64,000 bases of DNA, taken from Erpetoichthys calabaricus. Taxonomy: Eukaryota; Chordata; Cladistia; Polypteriformes; Polypteridae. Below are positions 1 to 10,099 of this stretch, piece after piece. The notes under the pieces were generated by a model. That model worked only from the letters and a program-made list of their open reading frames with translations, did not search any database and was not told where the DNA came from. Both the position numbers and the translations under genes were made by a program. The DNA is taken from contig NC_041404.2 of assembly GCF_900747795.2 (NCBI RefSeq), forward strand, positions 85,102,018 to 85,166,017. The letters run 5' to 3'. Within the stretch, counting starts at the first letter, position 1. Each line of letters opens with the position of its first letter.

Positions 1-596
1 AGTTAACGATTAACACATTTCTATATGTATTGTAAGCATACAATAAAACTGATAATATGTTGCGCTTATTTATCTGGTGTACCGACATTTTTGCGCGTTT
101 AACGTCTGAAATCTAACGTGGTTTGTGCCCTTCAGAATGAAAACAGTTTGCATTTACCTTTTTAATAAAAGGCGAGCTTTTAAGCCTGAGAAATCACCCC
201 GTAAATGCACACATTTAATTGCACATGTGTTAATATGTATGCTTACACAGTATTAAAAGACACTCAAAAATTAACGTCATTTACCTTTGTTCCCGCGTTT
301 GACTCGTGCTGTAAATCTCTTCCTTGTTATTAGTTCACGTGATTACGTAGGAGGCGTGATGACGCGATACGTGACTCTGCCTCCTCCATTAGAGTATATG
401 GACAAAAAACAGGTTCCAGTTATGACCATTACGCGTAGAATTTCGAAATGAAACCTGCCTAACTTTTGTAAGTAAGCTGTAATGAATGAGCCTGCCAAAT
501 TTCAGCCTTCCACCTACACGGGAAGTTGGAGAATTAGTGATGAGTCAGTCAGTCAGTGAGTCAGTGAGGGCTTTGCCTTTTATTAATATGTATAGA
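1..596 (-). mobile_element. Helitron, 5' part, runs off window
   Basis: Read on the minus strand, this begins with TC at 596 (TCTATACATATTAATAAAAGG), the TC start expected of a Helitron, and then matches 3369-3968 almost base for base in opposite orientation. Only a few differences are visible in about 600 bp. No transposase reading frame is seen. The family is inferred from the related copies, which end in a short hairpin followed by CTAG. The 3' end lies outside the window. Confidence 0.7.
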
Positions 597-620
597 TATA
601 CTAATAAAAGGCAAAGCCCT

Positions 621-727
621 CACTGACTGACTGACTGACTGACTGACTGACTGACTGACTCACTCACTCACTCACTCACTCACTCACTCACTCACTCACT
701 CACTCACTCACTCACTCACTCACTCAC
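621..727. repeat. CTGA/CTCA tetranucleotide repeat
   Basis: About ten CTGA units are followed by about sixteen CTCA units. The related copies at 541-570 and 3398-3428 have only a few units, so this array has expanded inside the Helitron leader. Confidence 0.9.
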
Positions 728-1245
728 TAATTCTCCAACTTCCCGTGTAGATAGAAGGCTGGAATTTGGCAGGCTCATTCCTTACAGCTTACTTACAAAA
801 GTTAGGCAGGTTTCATTTCGAAATTCTACGCGTAATGGTCATAACTGGAACCTCTTTTTTGTCCATGTACTGGAATGGAGTGCAGCTCGATGGCCGTGAG
901 AGGCGGAGTTGCGTGTCGTGTCATCACACCTCCTACGTAATCACGTGAACTGAAAACAAGGAACAGCCCCAAAGAGCGTTAAAGAAAACATTCATTACAC
1001 AATTGAGAAAGCATGGTGTAAACCGTAAGTTTAAATTAAGTTTATAGAAACGCTCCCCCTGCCGTATTCGCGAGATACAAGTTTAATGAGAAGACACGAG
1101 GTATAAACAAGACTTTGAATCACTTTGTAACGGAGTTAAAATTGCTGTAGCGAGAAACTTTTAAGTGCCGGGTCTTAGCTAACATTAAATAAAGCCGTGG
1201 ACATCGCAACATCACACAAGAGAGCGGCTCACGTGAACTGACTGA

Positions 1246-1380
1246 ACTTTGAGGCAAGATTGCTTTTCTCCTGTACAACTATATGTTGCATTCTCAAGAG
1301 TGTGCTTGCACAACTTGGTCATATTACAACCGGAGTGCTGTACTGACAACGTGGTATACAAACAGAACTATAACAATCGT
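1246..1380 (+). pseudogene. Relic of Helitron PIF1-like helicase C-terminus
   Basis: The reading frame contains QLYVAFSRV followed by NLVILQPE and DNVVYKQ. QLYVAFSRV matches helicase motif VI of Helitron PIF1-type helicases; the same motif occurs in the longer helicase frame at 56932-58152. Nothing upstream of the motif is preserved, so this is only a tail. A second, more decayed copy lies at 1756-1870 and a third at 4848-4915. Confidence 0.7.
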
Positions 1381-2027
1381 AATAAACGAACAAAAAAACA
1401 GCGGACAACCCGTGGATTAAATAAAAAGGCTGGTTCCGTTGGCGAAGCAACGAAAAGGGAAGACCTTATATGGCGTTCGTTTATAAAACAGCGGAGAGGC
1501 TGTGTGAAGTCAGCTTCACAAAAAAACAGATCCTTAACAAATTGTTATTGGTATATTTTCCCTCAATATAAAAAGGTTTTCTTTTTTTCTTCATAAAAAT
1601 TTAAAAGCAGTACTTCGCCGGTGCGAAGCGCGGGGATTTCAGCGACTGACGCATACAGATATATTCATGAGTGCAGGTACTATGGAAACAGAGCACCATG
1701 TAAACCTAAAGTTTAAATTAAGTTCATAGACCTACAAAAGGTTGCCATTGATTTGAGGCAAGATTGCTTTTCTCCTGTACAACTATACGTTGCATTCTTA
1801 ACAGTAAGCTTGCACAGCTTGGTCATATTCCAACCGGAGTGCTGAACTGACAACGTGGTAACAAACAGAACAATCGTAAAAACAGTGGAGAGGCTGTGTG
1901 AAGTCAGCTTCACAAAAAAACAGATCCTTAACAAATTGTTATTGGTATATTTTCACTCAATTTAAAAAGGTTTTCTTCTTAATAAAAATTTAAAAGCAGT
2001 ACTTTGCCGCTGCGAAGCACGGGGATG

Positions 2028-2105
<78 letters not shown>

Positions 2106-2184
2106 TGTGTATGTATGTAGATATGTATATATGTGTATATATATGTATATATGTAAATATGTATATATATATGTGTCTGTATGT

Positions 2185-2228
<44 letters not shown>

Positions 2229-2293
2229 ATGTATGTATGTGTGTATATGTATGTGTATATATATGTTGATATATGTATATATATGTGGATGTG

Positions 2294-2334
<41 letters not shown>

Positions 2335-2361
2335 GTAGATATGTGTATATGTAGATATGTA
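2028..2361. repeat. GATA repeat followed by TA/TG-rich array
   Basis: About 19 GATA units (2028-2105) run into a long alternating TATATG/TATGTA array. Long open frames on both strands here are made only of Tyr, Ile, His, Thr, Cys and Val and are artefacts of the repeat. Confidence 0.95.
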
Positions 2362-2363
2362 TA

Positions 2364-3274
2364 CGGTAATCCCTCGCTACTTCGCGGTTCACTTTTCGCG
2401 GATTCACGAATTCGCGGGTTTTTAAAAACAAGTGATTGCCCGCCTATCGCGGAAGTTATGTTCCAGACCCATCAGCAACAGGAGAAAATCCGCGATATAG
2501 AAAGACCATATAAATAAACATTTTATAGTTTAAGCCTTAAAATACCCATCTCACATGCTTTAAACACATGTAAACTTATAAAACACACTTTGTTAACACA
2601 TATGATATGTGGATGTCGGGCTAAGGATATGAGTAACATCTCACTATTATAAAACATTTTAACTTCACGCAAGACAAGAGAGTGAGACAGGAAAATAGGT
2701 GCTGTACAAGCTTTTAAATTATTGACACGCAGAGCGACAAGCAGCACAAAGCCAGCACAAAGTCCACTTCTCCTTAGCGTTCATTCAGCTCCCCACCCCC
2801 TTGACAATGCGAAGTGGCAGGAGCGTACTGCGCCTCCAGGGAGGGGGGGTTTGAGCGAACGTGCGTTCAGCCCTCACACACCCCCACTCCTCCTCCTCCT
2901 TCCGAACGCACAGAGCGACAAGCAGGCATTTTGGCAGAAGCAGCACAAAGTCCATTTCTGCTCAGCGTGAGTTCAGCTGCCCCCCTTCACAAAGCGAGTG
3001 CAGACACATTGACGTCTGATCGCTGCATGCAGTGTGCAGTGTTGGTCTGTGGTGTTTAATAATGTAGAAAGTCTTTAAGAGCATAGGAAGTGTTTATAAG
3101 AGTGTGGGAAAGGTTAACAAGAGAGTGAGAAAGGTTTATAAGAGTGTGGGAAGGGTTTATAAAGCCTTAAAATATGTATAAATAATAAAATAAATATAGG
3201 TCGCTACTTTGCGGATTTTCACCTATCGCGGGGAGCCCTGGAACGTAACCCCCGCGATAGGTGAGGGATGACTG
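2364..3274. mobile_element. pogo/Tigger-like non-autonomous DNA transposon
   Basis: Inverted ends read CGGTAATCCCTCGCTACTTC on the left and the complement of CAGTCATCCCTCACCTATCG on the right. Both are flanked by TA (2362-2363 and 3275-3276), the usual Tc1/mariner/pogo target. The subterminal regions repeat CGCGGATT-type words. The middle has no transposase; short frames there show no known domain. A related copy with better ends is at 38935-39806. Confidence 0.75.
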
Positions 3275-3366
3275 TATATAAGTATATATGTTTATGTATA
3301 TATATATGTTTATATAACCTCTTTAACCCACTACTTCTCTGCTGCGAAGTGCGAGTATTTTGCTAG
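3275..3366 (+). mobile_element. Helitron 3' end
   Basis: A TA-rich stretch leads into ACTTCTCTGCTGCGAAGTGC, a short hairpin, and then GAGTATTTTGCTAG ending at 3366. Hairpin plus CTAG is the classic Helitron 3' signature. The next Helitron starts with TC only two bases later, so these are tandem insertions. The pogo-like element separates this end from its former body. Confidence 0.7.
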
Positions 3367-3368
3367 TA

Positions 3369-4150
3369 TCTATACATATTAATAAAAGGCAAAGCCCTCA
3401 CTGACTCACTGACTGACTGACTGACTCATCACTAATTCTCCAACTTCCCGTGTAGGTGGAAGGCTGAAATTTGGCAGGCTCATTCCTTACAGCTTACTTA
3501 CAAAAGTTAGGCAGGTTTCATTTCGAAATTCTACGCGTAATGGTCATAACTGGAACCTGTTTTTTGTCCATATACTTTAATGGAGGAGGCGGAGTCACGT
3601 ATCGCGTCATCACACCTCCTATGTAATCACGTGAACTAATAACAAGGAAGAGATTTACAGCATGAGTCAAACGCGGGAACGAAGGTAAATGACGTTAATT
3701 TTTGAGTGTCTTTTAATACTGTGTAAGCATACATATTAACACATGTGCAATTAAACGTGTGCATTTACGGGGTGATTTCTCATGCTTAAAAGCTCGCCTT
3801 TTATTAAAAAGGTAAATGCAAACTGTTTTCATTCTGAAGGGCACAAACCACGTTAGATTTCAGACGTTAAACGCGCAAAAATGTCGGTACAACAGATAAA
3901 TAAGCGCAACATATTATCAGTTTTATTGTATGCTTACAATACATATAGAAATGTGTTAATCGTTAACTAATATTATGGGATGGTGTTTTTCGACTCGCGC
4001 CTTGATTTAAACGATTGCATTTCTTGGTGGGTTTGCGTAGCTTATTGTCAATATCTTTACACCTCTTTTTAAGACTTAATTTAAAAAGGTTTTCTTTTCT
4101 TCTTAATTAAAATTTAAAAGCAATACTTCACCGCTGTGAAGCCCCTCTAG
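3369..4150 (+). mobile_element. Non-autonomous Helitron
   Basis: Begins TCTATACATATT at 3369 directly after the CTAG of the preceding copy. Positions 3369-3968 are the inverted match of 596-1. The far end has a 6-bp hairpin (CTTCAC CGCT GTGAAG, 4127-4142) followed by CCCCTCTAG, which fits a Helitron terminus. The base after CTAG is C rather than the usual T, and the CTAG overlaps a SINE head, so the exact 3' border is uncertain. Confidence 0.65.
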
Positions 4151-4290
4151 CACTGACGTCCGAGGTTCGATTACCGTAAGCGAGTGCAGTGAGTGTGTAC
4201 GCCTGATGAGCCAAGAATAAGGGGGAAAGACGTGTCGCGTACTCTTTGCATTATTTGACAGTAAACTATTTTCAACCATTCTATGATCTG
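4143..4290 (+). mobile_element. tRNA-derived SINE head joined to a hammerhead motif
   Basis: GAGGTTCGATTACC (4163-4176) resembles an RNA polymerase III B box, and the surrounding sequence matches, inverted, the SINE head at 4390-4450. The head runs into GTACGC-CTGATGAG, a hammerhead-like fold, then a stretch (CTCTTTGCATTATTTGACA) shared with 6761-6779. The two parts may be one composite retroposon or an accidental junction; one copy cannot decide. Confidence 0.5.
4197..4242 (+). ncRNA. Hammerhead-ribozyme-like fold, degenerate
   Basis: CTGATGAG (4203-4210) is followed by GGAAA (4224-4228) and a GTC cleavage triplet (4234-4236). Stem I is a perfect 6-bp pairing of GTACGC (4197-4202) with GCGTAC (4237-4242). 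Stem II has two C-G pairs but a G-G mismatch where the consensus has G-C, and stem III has one mismatch, so cleavage is probably weak or lost. Very short stem III hammerheads are known from Penelope-like and other retroelements. A sister copy is at 6711-6779. Confidence 0.6.
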
Positions 4291-4299
4291 CTTCTCACA

Positions 4300-4460
4300 A
4301 CTGAAGGCACCGTGGCTGATGTTACCTCACTTGCTGGCCAACCATAAGCGTTACCTGGTAGGTAACCAGCCACTCACTTCACTCCCTTACGGGAATTGAA
4401 CCTCGGACGTCAGCGCTACAGGCGAAGCCCCTAAAATTGCACCACGGCGTGTGGTTCGTT
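4300..4460 (-). mobile_element. tRNA-derived SINE head
   Basis: On the minus strand the order is GCCGTGGTGCAATTTTAGG (A-box-like), then GAGGTTCAATTCCCG (B-box-like, near 4392-4406), then a body containing GGTTACCTACCAGGTAACG. It lies head-to-head with the plus-strand head at 4143-4180. Part of the body recurs inverted at 4531-4575, giving a nested palindromic arrangement. Likely a Pol III SINE; I do not recognise the family. Confidence 0.5.
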
Positions 4461-4591
4461 TATTTGACAACATGTAGATCGGGGTAATTACAATCAGGGC
4501 ATTCGTAGTCTGATTCACAATCTGATTGTATAGGTGGTTACCTACCAGGTAACGCTTATAGTTGGCCAACAAGTCAGCTCGAAGTGATCAC

Positions 4592-5096
4592 TCGAGTGAA
4601 GGCAGCTTCACAAAAAAAACAGATCCTTAACAAACTGTTATTAGTATATTTTCCCTCAATTTAAAAAAGGTTTTCTTTTCTTCTTAATAAAAATTTAAAA
4701 GCGGTACTTCGCCGATGAGAAGCGCGTGGATTTGACCGACTGACACATACAGACATATTCATGAGTGCAGGTACTTCGGAAAGAAAGCACCGTGTAAACC
4801 TAAAGTTTAAATTAAGTTCATAGACCTACAAAAGGTTGCCATTCATTTGAGGCAAGATTGCTTTTCTTCTGTACAACTATACGTTGCATTCTCAAGAGTG
4901 TGCTTGCATGGCTTCGGATATAGATATATATATATATGTATGTATGTCTATATATAAATATGTAAGCTTATAAGTACTGCCTTACTTCTCTTTAAGAAAG
5001 GAAGATATAATGATACTTGATTTAAACGATTCCATGTCTTCCTGGGTTTGCTTAGCTTATTGTCAATATCTTTACACCTTTTTTTAAGACTTATTG
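4592..5096 (+). mobile_element. Helitron fragments (3' block and internal block)
   Basis: 4600-4915 repeats the block seen at 1505-1800: AGCTTCACAAAAAAACAGATCC, the AT-rich stretch, a decayed hairpin and the helicase-tail relic. 5014-5096 repeats 3994-4080. Order and spacing differ from the other copies, so this is a rearranged or truncated copy. No gene survives. Confidence 0.6.
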
Positions 5097-5204
5097 ACTG
5101 AAACGGGCTTTCACGAAAAAAGTTAGGGCTTTGCTACAGGATACACCCTCCACAAGTTAAGCAAGTAAAAATAAAATATATATTTCTGTTTTATTTAAAC
5201 CTTT

Positions 5205-5817
5205 TAAGTTCGTATGCATAGCCCCATTTGGCTGTTATATTTTTTTTTTCTTTCTTCAGTAATATTTAATCTCCTTAAAGAAAAAGAACATATCCATTTT
5301 ACTTTTTTTGTTTCTTTTTAGTAATATTTTAGTGTAAAAGGATAACCAGTATTTAAACCTTTTATGTTACTTTATAAATTTATTTTACACAATGTTGAAA
5401 AATTAATAAGAAAGCTACATATTTTGGCAGCTGCTGCTTTAATTATCAATGAAATGAAAAAACCTCTCCAAGAGAAAACGTCAATGAAGAAGAAACAGTT
5501 TGCACTATCTAAAAATGAGAAACCCTCATTTATAAAAGTTTGCTGCAGATGACTTAACTGAAAATAAATTAATAGTTCCTATGTGTAGAATACATATTTA
5601 TCTATTTTACTTATGCCTTTATTCCAGCAACTTGCAACATCTGAGGTACAATTTGTTACATTACTTTTGTTTTTTGCAGCACAGGCAGGTGAAGTGACTT
5701 CCTCAGGGTCACACAGTGGTGTCAGTACCAGGATTTGAACTGACAAGCTCCGGGTTTACTGAAATATTACTGAAGAAAGAAAAAAAACGAAAACGGGCAA
5801 ATAGGGCTATGCATACA
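5205..5817. repeat. Element with inverted ends holding a MIR-like SINE
   Basis: 5209-5262 (TATGCATAGCCC then a T-rich run and TTTCTTCAGTAATATT) is the inverted match of about 5764-5815. The 500 bp between are AT-rich with no coding signal, apart from the SINE piece at 5681-5757. It may be a MITE or a fold-back arm pair inside a Helitron. The family is unknown. Confidence 0.5.
5681..5757 (-). mobile_element. MIR/CORE-SINE-like fragment
   Basis: ACAGGCAGGTGAAGTGACTT...GGTCACACAGTGGTG...CAGGATTTGAACTGA closely resembles the conserved part of MIR-type SINEs, where AAGTGACTTGCCCAGGGTCACACAG precedes a reverse-complemented B box (GGATTTGAAC). Identified from memory of the family consensus. Confidence 0.6.
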
Positions 5818-5821
5818 GATG

Positions 5822-5875
5822 TCCATCCATCCATTATCCAACCTGCTATATCCTAAATACAGGAGCCAATAAGTA
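5822..5875 (-). mobile_element. SINE 3' tail fragment
   Basis: CCATCCATCCATTATCCAACCTGCTATATCCTAA is the reverse complement of the tail (GGATATGGCAGGTTATAG or GGATTCAGCGGGTTGGAAAATGGATGG) of the SINEs at 22244-22597 and 26255-26580. Only the tail is present. Confidence 0.65.
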
Positions 5876-5891
5876 GATATGTATATATACA

Positions 5892-5942
<51 letters not shown>

Positions 5943-5977
5943 AATGTATGTATGTATATATGTATGTCTATATTTCT

Positions 5978-6015
<38 letters not shown>

Positions 6016-6313
6016 GATATGTAAATTTGTATATGTATATATATATATGTATATGTGGATGTGTATATGTATATATATGTATATGTAGATATGTGTATAT
6101 GTAGATATGTATATATATGTATATATGTTTATGTATATATATGGTTTCATAACCTCTTTAACACACTACTTCTCCGCTGCGAAGCGCGGGTATTTTGCTA
6201 TATGTAGATATGTATATATATGTATATATGTATATGTGTATGTATATATATATGTTTACATAACCTCTTTAACACACTACTTCTCCGCTGCAAAGCGCGG
6301 GTATTTTGCTACA
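5876..6313 (+). repeat. TA/TATG arrays with two tandem Helitron 3' ends
   Basis: Two copies of the Helitron end AACCTCTTTAACACACTACTTCTCCGCTGC-AAGCGCGGGTATTTTGCTA lie at about 6149-6201 and 6258-6312, separated by about 55 bp of TATG repeat. The hairpin GCTGCGAAGC is intact in the first and has one change in the second. CTAG is replaced by CTAT and CTAC. The long frames here are repeat artefacts. Confidence 0.65.
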
Positions 6314-6955
6314 TGTATATATATATATGTGTCTGTATGTGTGGAGTTGCAGCTCTCCTGCTATAGATGATGTAGTGCCAGCTCTTTCTTTTGGTGATTC
6401 ATCCCTGGCTGATGTATCTTGTCCAGCACCGGTGCAATAGCTCTGATTACATCTGGAAAACCGGACATTGCTGCAAATTGTGCTTAGATGTTTCCCAGTT
6501 CAACCATAGGGTAAGGAAATCATATATCTGGATCACAAACAAACAAGCAGATAATGCCATCCTATATTGCAAAACTGAGCAGAAACCTGTGTACACAAGG
6601 TGTTAGGCTGCCGTGAATGTGCATGGTTTGGTGCCATGTTTATTTCTTATACATCTCAAAGTGAGCTTGGAAACGGACAAACGTAACATTTTTGTGTATA
6701 TACAATATTTATACGAGGGCGCTGATGAGCCCCAATTAGAGCGAAACATGTGTTGCGTACTCTTTGTATTATTTGACATGTATAAACCCCCAAACACATA
6801 AGAACATCTGGCTTGGACACTGGAAAGCTTTGGCGGTCAATAACAGGCTTGTAGGCGGCAGAAAGGTGGTCAGACCTGTCCAGATGTACATTTGAAAGCA
6901 TTAACATTACATCACATTCAGCTTGTTTTGTCCACAAAAGACACATGCCCTTGTC
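6314..6955. other. Unassigned sequence with a second hammerhead core
   Basis: No host exon or transposase frame is convincing here. The stretch holds the hammerhead-like core at 6722-6760. The boundary at 6956 is set by the start of the hAT element. Confidence 0.4.
6711..6779 (+). ncRNA. Hammerhead-ribozyme-like core, second copy
   Basis: CTGATGAG (6722-6729) and CGAAAC (6742-6747) are both intact; G6729-C6742 and C6730-G6741 start stem II. Stem III could be two pairs (A6746-T6753, C6747-G6752) with an ATGT loop, and GTT at 6752-6754 is an allowed cleavage triplet. Stem I is only partly paired because the 5' flank (TACGAGGGCG) has diverged from the GTACGC seen at 4197. GCGTACTCTTTGTATTATTTGACA afterwards matches the first copy, so they share a family. 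Confidence 0.55.
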
Positions 6956-7099
6956 CACTGGCATAGCAATGGATTGTGCAAAGGACAAGGGGCTATGAGT
7001 TTGGGGGGGCCACTCTGGGCTGTATAGATTTTTATTTTATTTTTATATTTTAATTACTTAACTAAAACAGTGGTTTCACAGTCTCGATGCAGTGGCTTC

Positions 7100-7513
7100 T
7101 GTAAAAACATAAAATGATGTAATTGAACAAAATGTATGTGTGTAAGTACAGAAAATAGGACAGAATGATCAAACTTGTTTGTGTTTTGCGTACGTGACAA
7201 AAAGCATGTATACTTTCTGGAAGTTTTCTTTCAATGATGTGTGTGACAAGAAAATATACCTTTAGGGTAAGGACTTTACCAATTGGAATAATACAAAATG
7301 AGTCAGGACGCTATTTTTATTGCTTACGTGGTCAACGATCAGGAGACTAGAAAGGTATAAAAGAAGCAAGGATATCTGCACTTGAGGCAGATGAAGTGCG
7401 GTGTCCTAGGACTGTGTTTCTCTGTCATTTTACCCTTGTCTGGTATGTATCAATAAAAGGTTTTTACTAATTTTAATTTTCTTCTCTGTCTTCAGTCACA
7501 AAAAGTGTCCACA
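7100..7513 (+). repeat. 5' LTR of the retrovirus
   Basis: Has TGT/ACA-type ends, a TATA-like GGTATAAAAG near 7353 and a polyadenylation signal AATAAA near 7450, giving a plausible U3-R-U5 order. Three differences from the 3' LTR. Confidence 0.92.
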
Positions 7514-7519
7514 GTTTTT

Positions 7520-7538
7520 TGGCGCCCGGACGTGGGGC
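7520..7538 (+). promoter_or_regulatory. Primer-binding site, tRNA-Lys(1,2) type
   Basis: TGGCGCCCGGACGTGGGGC lies 6 bases after the LTR. It matches the known tRNA-Lys1,2 site TGGCGCCCAACGTGGGGC apart from a small change in the middle. This primer type is used by foamy viruses, visna and some betaretroviruses. The match is from memory of those sites. Confidence 0.75.
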
Positions 7539-8347
7539 AAGAGACGGCCGGTCGACTCCTCCAGCGAGACCATTTCAGTGATCCGTCTTACCAGCGGACT
7601 GCCGTCAACTTGAGTACTCCGGCAGCAGAGCATGCAGCTCCGGCAAAAGTTAGGACTGCCCTGTCCTGAAAGAGTTCTTGCGTGAGGAGCCCCTGGTCTC
7701 CTCTTTGCTACATCCACAGTGACTGAACGGATTTCCAGACAGAGCTTGCACACTTCCAGGCTGGGGTAAGCACCGGGGAATTTCCGAACATTTTTTTTAT
7801 TTTCTAAATTACGGGAGGGCGAGTTTCCTGTTGACCGTCTAGTCATACTCATATCTCAACGGGTTGCTTAAGGTGATGGAGACTTGACCCAAGCAGTTTG
7901 ACGCATACGAAAGGTCTGACGAAAGGATACTGGCCTCACCCATATCCTAGACTCGGCTGGACGTATTGATGTAGTATTCTGCTGAACCGAATCGGACACG
8001 AAGTCACCTGAGCTGGAATCCGGGGATGTGAGCGGACAGGCTAACGGGACGAGTAATGGGGTGGTATATATATATATGGAAACATAAACAGAAAAAGAGC
8101 ACAGATTGCAGGATTGCTGTTAGGACGGAATAAATAAATCTACATACTAATAGGAATACCGTGTTCTCCTGGGAACTGGGACAGGACCGATAGTTGGGTG
8201 TCTCCCCTTGGGACTAAAAGAAGGGAACAGTAAGGGAATAGTGAGTGGCACACTTAATACCTCGCTGATTCATACGTACAAGGGATTAGGCGAATCAGTA
8301 TATAGTTGGAAAATTAAATACAGGACCCGGGAGGGCAAGGGGACATA

Positions 8348-10092
8348 ATGGGAACTTATAACAGTAAGCCTGTTAATCGCCGCACAGGGGGATCAAAATC
8401 ATTAATGCTGGAAGAATTATTTTCGGAGGATCAACAGACGCCCCGTAAAAATGGGTCTCCTAGGAAATTTATAGAAAAGAAGACAGGTTTAGATTTCAAG
8501 AAGGCATATAGGAAATGGAATAGACAGAGTGGTGGGCGTTGGCCGATAGAGGGGACAGGAGATGTAAGTGAAATACAGGAAGCTAGGAAGATCTTCTGTA
8601 TAGGAATAAGCAGGGTTGTTATAATAGTGGACCGTATCGAATGGATATGTTTGATAGATGGGAATTAGTAATAAAAGACAGAAATTCAGAAGCAGTACAG
8701 AAACAGAATGAATTGTTGCGGGCAAATGAGGGAAAGGCTAAAAAGGAGAAAGAGGAATTACTAATTACATTACAGAAAGTTCAGACAGGCACGGAACCAC
8801 AGGCAGACGGGAGGAAAAGGAAGAATAATCCAAATAAAGACCCCCTTTATCCTATTATTTTTTCCCCTCCTCAGTACCAACCTCAGGCACCTCCATTATC
8901 CCCTCCTCTATCCCCCATTCCGACTGCCCCCCCTACACTACAACTGGCAGAAGTTTCCCCTGATGATCCCCCAGGCACAGATCACTATGACCCACCCTGT
9001 ACTAGACAAACCCCCGTCTCCAAATGCACTCGAAGTCAAACCTCCACTCACAAACCAGCTCCAACTTTTTTCTCTTCTGATCCTTCACCTTTACTTACTT
9101 GCCCTTTAATAGAAGTTCCCAATCCTCATTATAACCCTGCCCATCCAGCCGGACCCCAAAATCCCACAACAGTTATGATAAATCGGAAGTGGGACATCCA
9201 AGAACTAAAGGATGTCGTGAATGCACTTCCAGATCCAAAGGAAGTAGGAGGACTAAAATTTGTTGAACAACTTGATCAGTTAGATAGCATGTATAAGCCT
9301 AACGCTGCTGAATGGACCCAGGTACTTCGTCGAAAGCTTGGGACCACATGGGCCACTGTTAGCAGGGGTGTCCGCAATGACGTTCCATGGGTATGGAACC
9401 CAGCTTTAACTCGAGGACAGGGGATAGGTGGAGAAGGCGAATTTAACCCACAATGGGAGGCGTTGAGACAAAATATTGCAGAAAAATATAAAAAAGGAAC
9501 GGACTGGTCCCTTATTTCTGCTGCAAAACAAAAGAGAGACGAGACGGTTGATGAATGGGCACATAGGATTCAAGACCTTATGGCTAATCACTCGGGCTTG
9601 GAAAATGTTGATGACCGCACCCGAGCTGCAGTTCCACCTTTTGTTTCCGGTTTGTGCCTTGATATACAAAACAAGGTCCGCACTTCCTGTATTGAGTGGG
9701 AAAGTGCCGCGTTTGATGAAGTCAAACGACATGCTGAACATGCCGAAAAACAAACTAAGCAGAAGGAATCGGACTCTCATGCCAAATTATTGGCAGCACA
9801 GATGAACTATTATACCAGGAATACTCCTGACCGAGGCCGAGGATATGGCCTTAGAGGAAGGGGACGAGGACGAGGAAGAGGACGAGGTGGTTTTAGAGCT
9901 CCTCCTGTTGACCACAATAAGAATCCTTTTATTCCCTCTCCCTTTAATCCCAATGTTAATTCCTACTCTTGCTACGCCTGTGGTGAAACTGGACATTTTC
10001 GTCGGGAGTGCCCTCACAGACAGCAACAGCCCCCGCCTCCCCCTATTCCACCTGTTTTTTCTGACACCCCTGACCAACAATACTGGCCATAG
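8348..10092 (+). pseudogene. Retroviral gag region (fossil)
   Basis: The region starts with an MG-type N-terminus (MGTYNSK) suited to myristoylation. A proline-rich stretch containing PTAPP follows, then a capsid-like helical part, an RG-rich basic stretch, and one zinc knuckle of the form C-X2-C-X4-H-X4-C (CYACGETGHFRREC). It would encode the structural polyprotein of the particle. It belongs to the fossil element and is described as one region only. Confidence 0.85.
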
Positions 10093-10099
10093 GAAAACG

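Larger units (their letters stand above)
597..2027 (+). mobile_element. Composite Helitron with duplicated 3' part
   Basis: Starts head-to-head with the minus-strand copy and carries the same leader, with a CTGA/CTCA repeat at about 621-727. It diverges after about 960. The second half contains two tandem copies of one block, about 1246-1640 and 1752-2025. Each has a relic of the helicase C-terminus, then a conserved AT-rich stretch, then a hairpin around GCGAAGCGCGGGGA. The block layout suggests repeated capture or copying of a Helitron 3' end. No intact gene remains. Confidence 0.65.

Noticed and set aside
1979-2517. Long open frames on both strands in the GATA/TATG array
   Set aside because: Composed only of residues coded by the repeat (Y, I, H, T, C, V, L); no domain or start signal.
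2722-3059. Short Pro/Ser/Ala-rich frames inside the pogo-like element
   Set aside because: No transposase motif and overlapping frames of similar length; internal MITE sequence.
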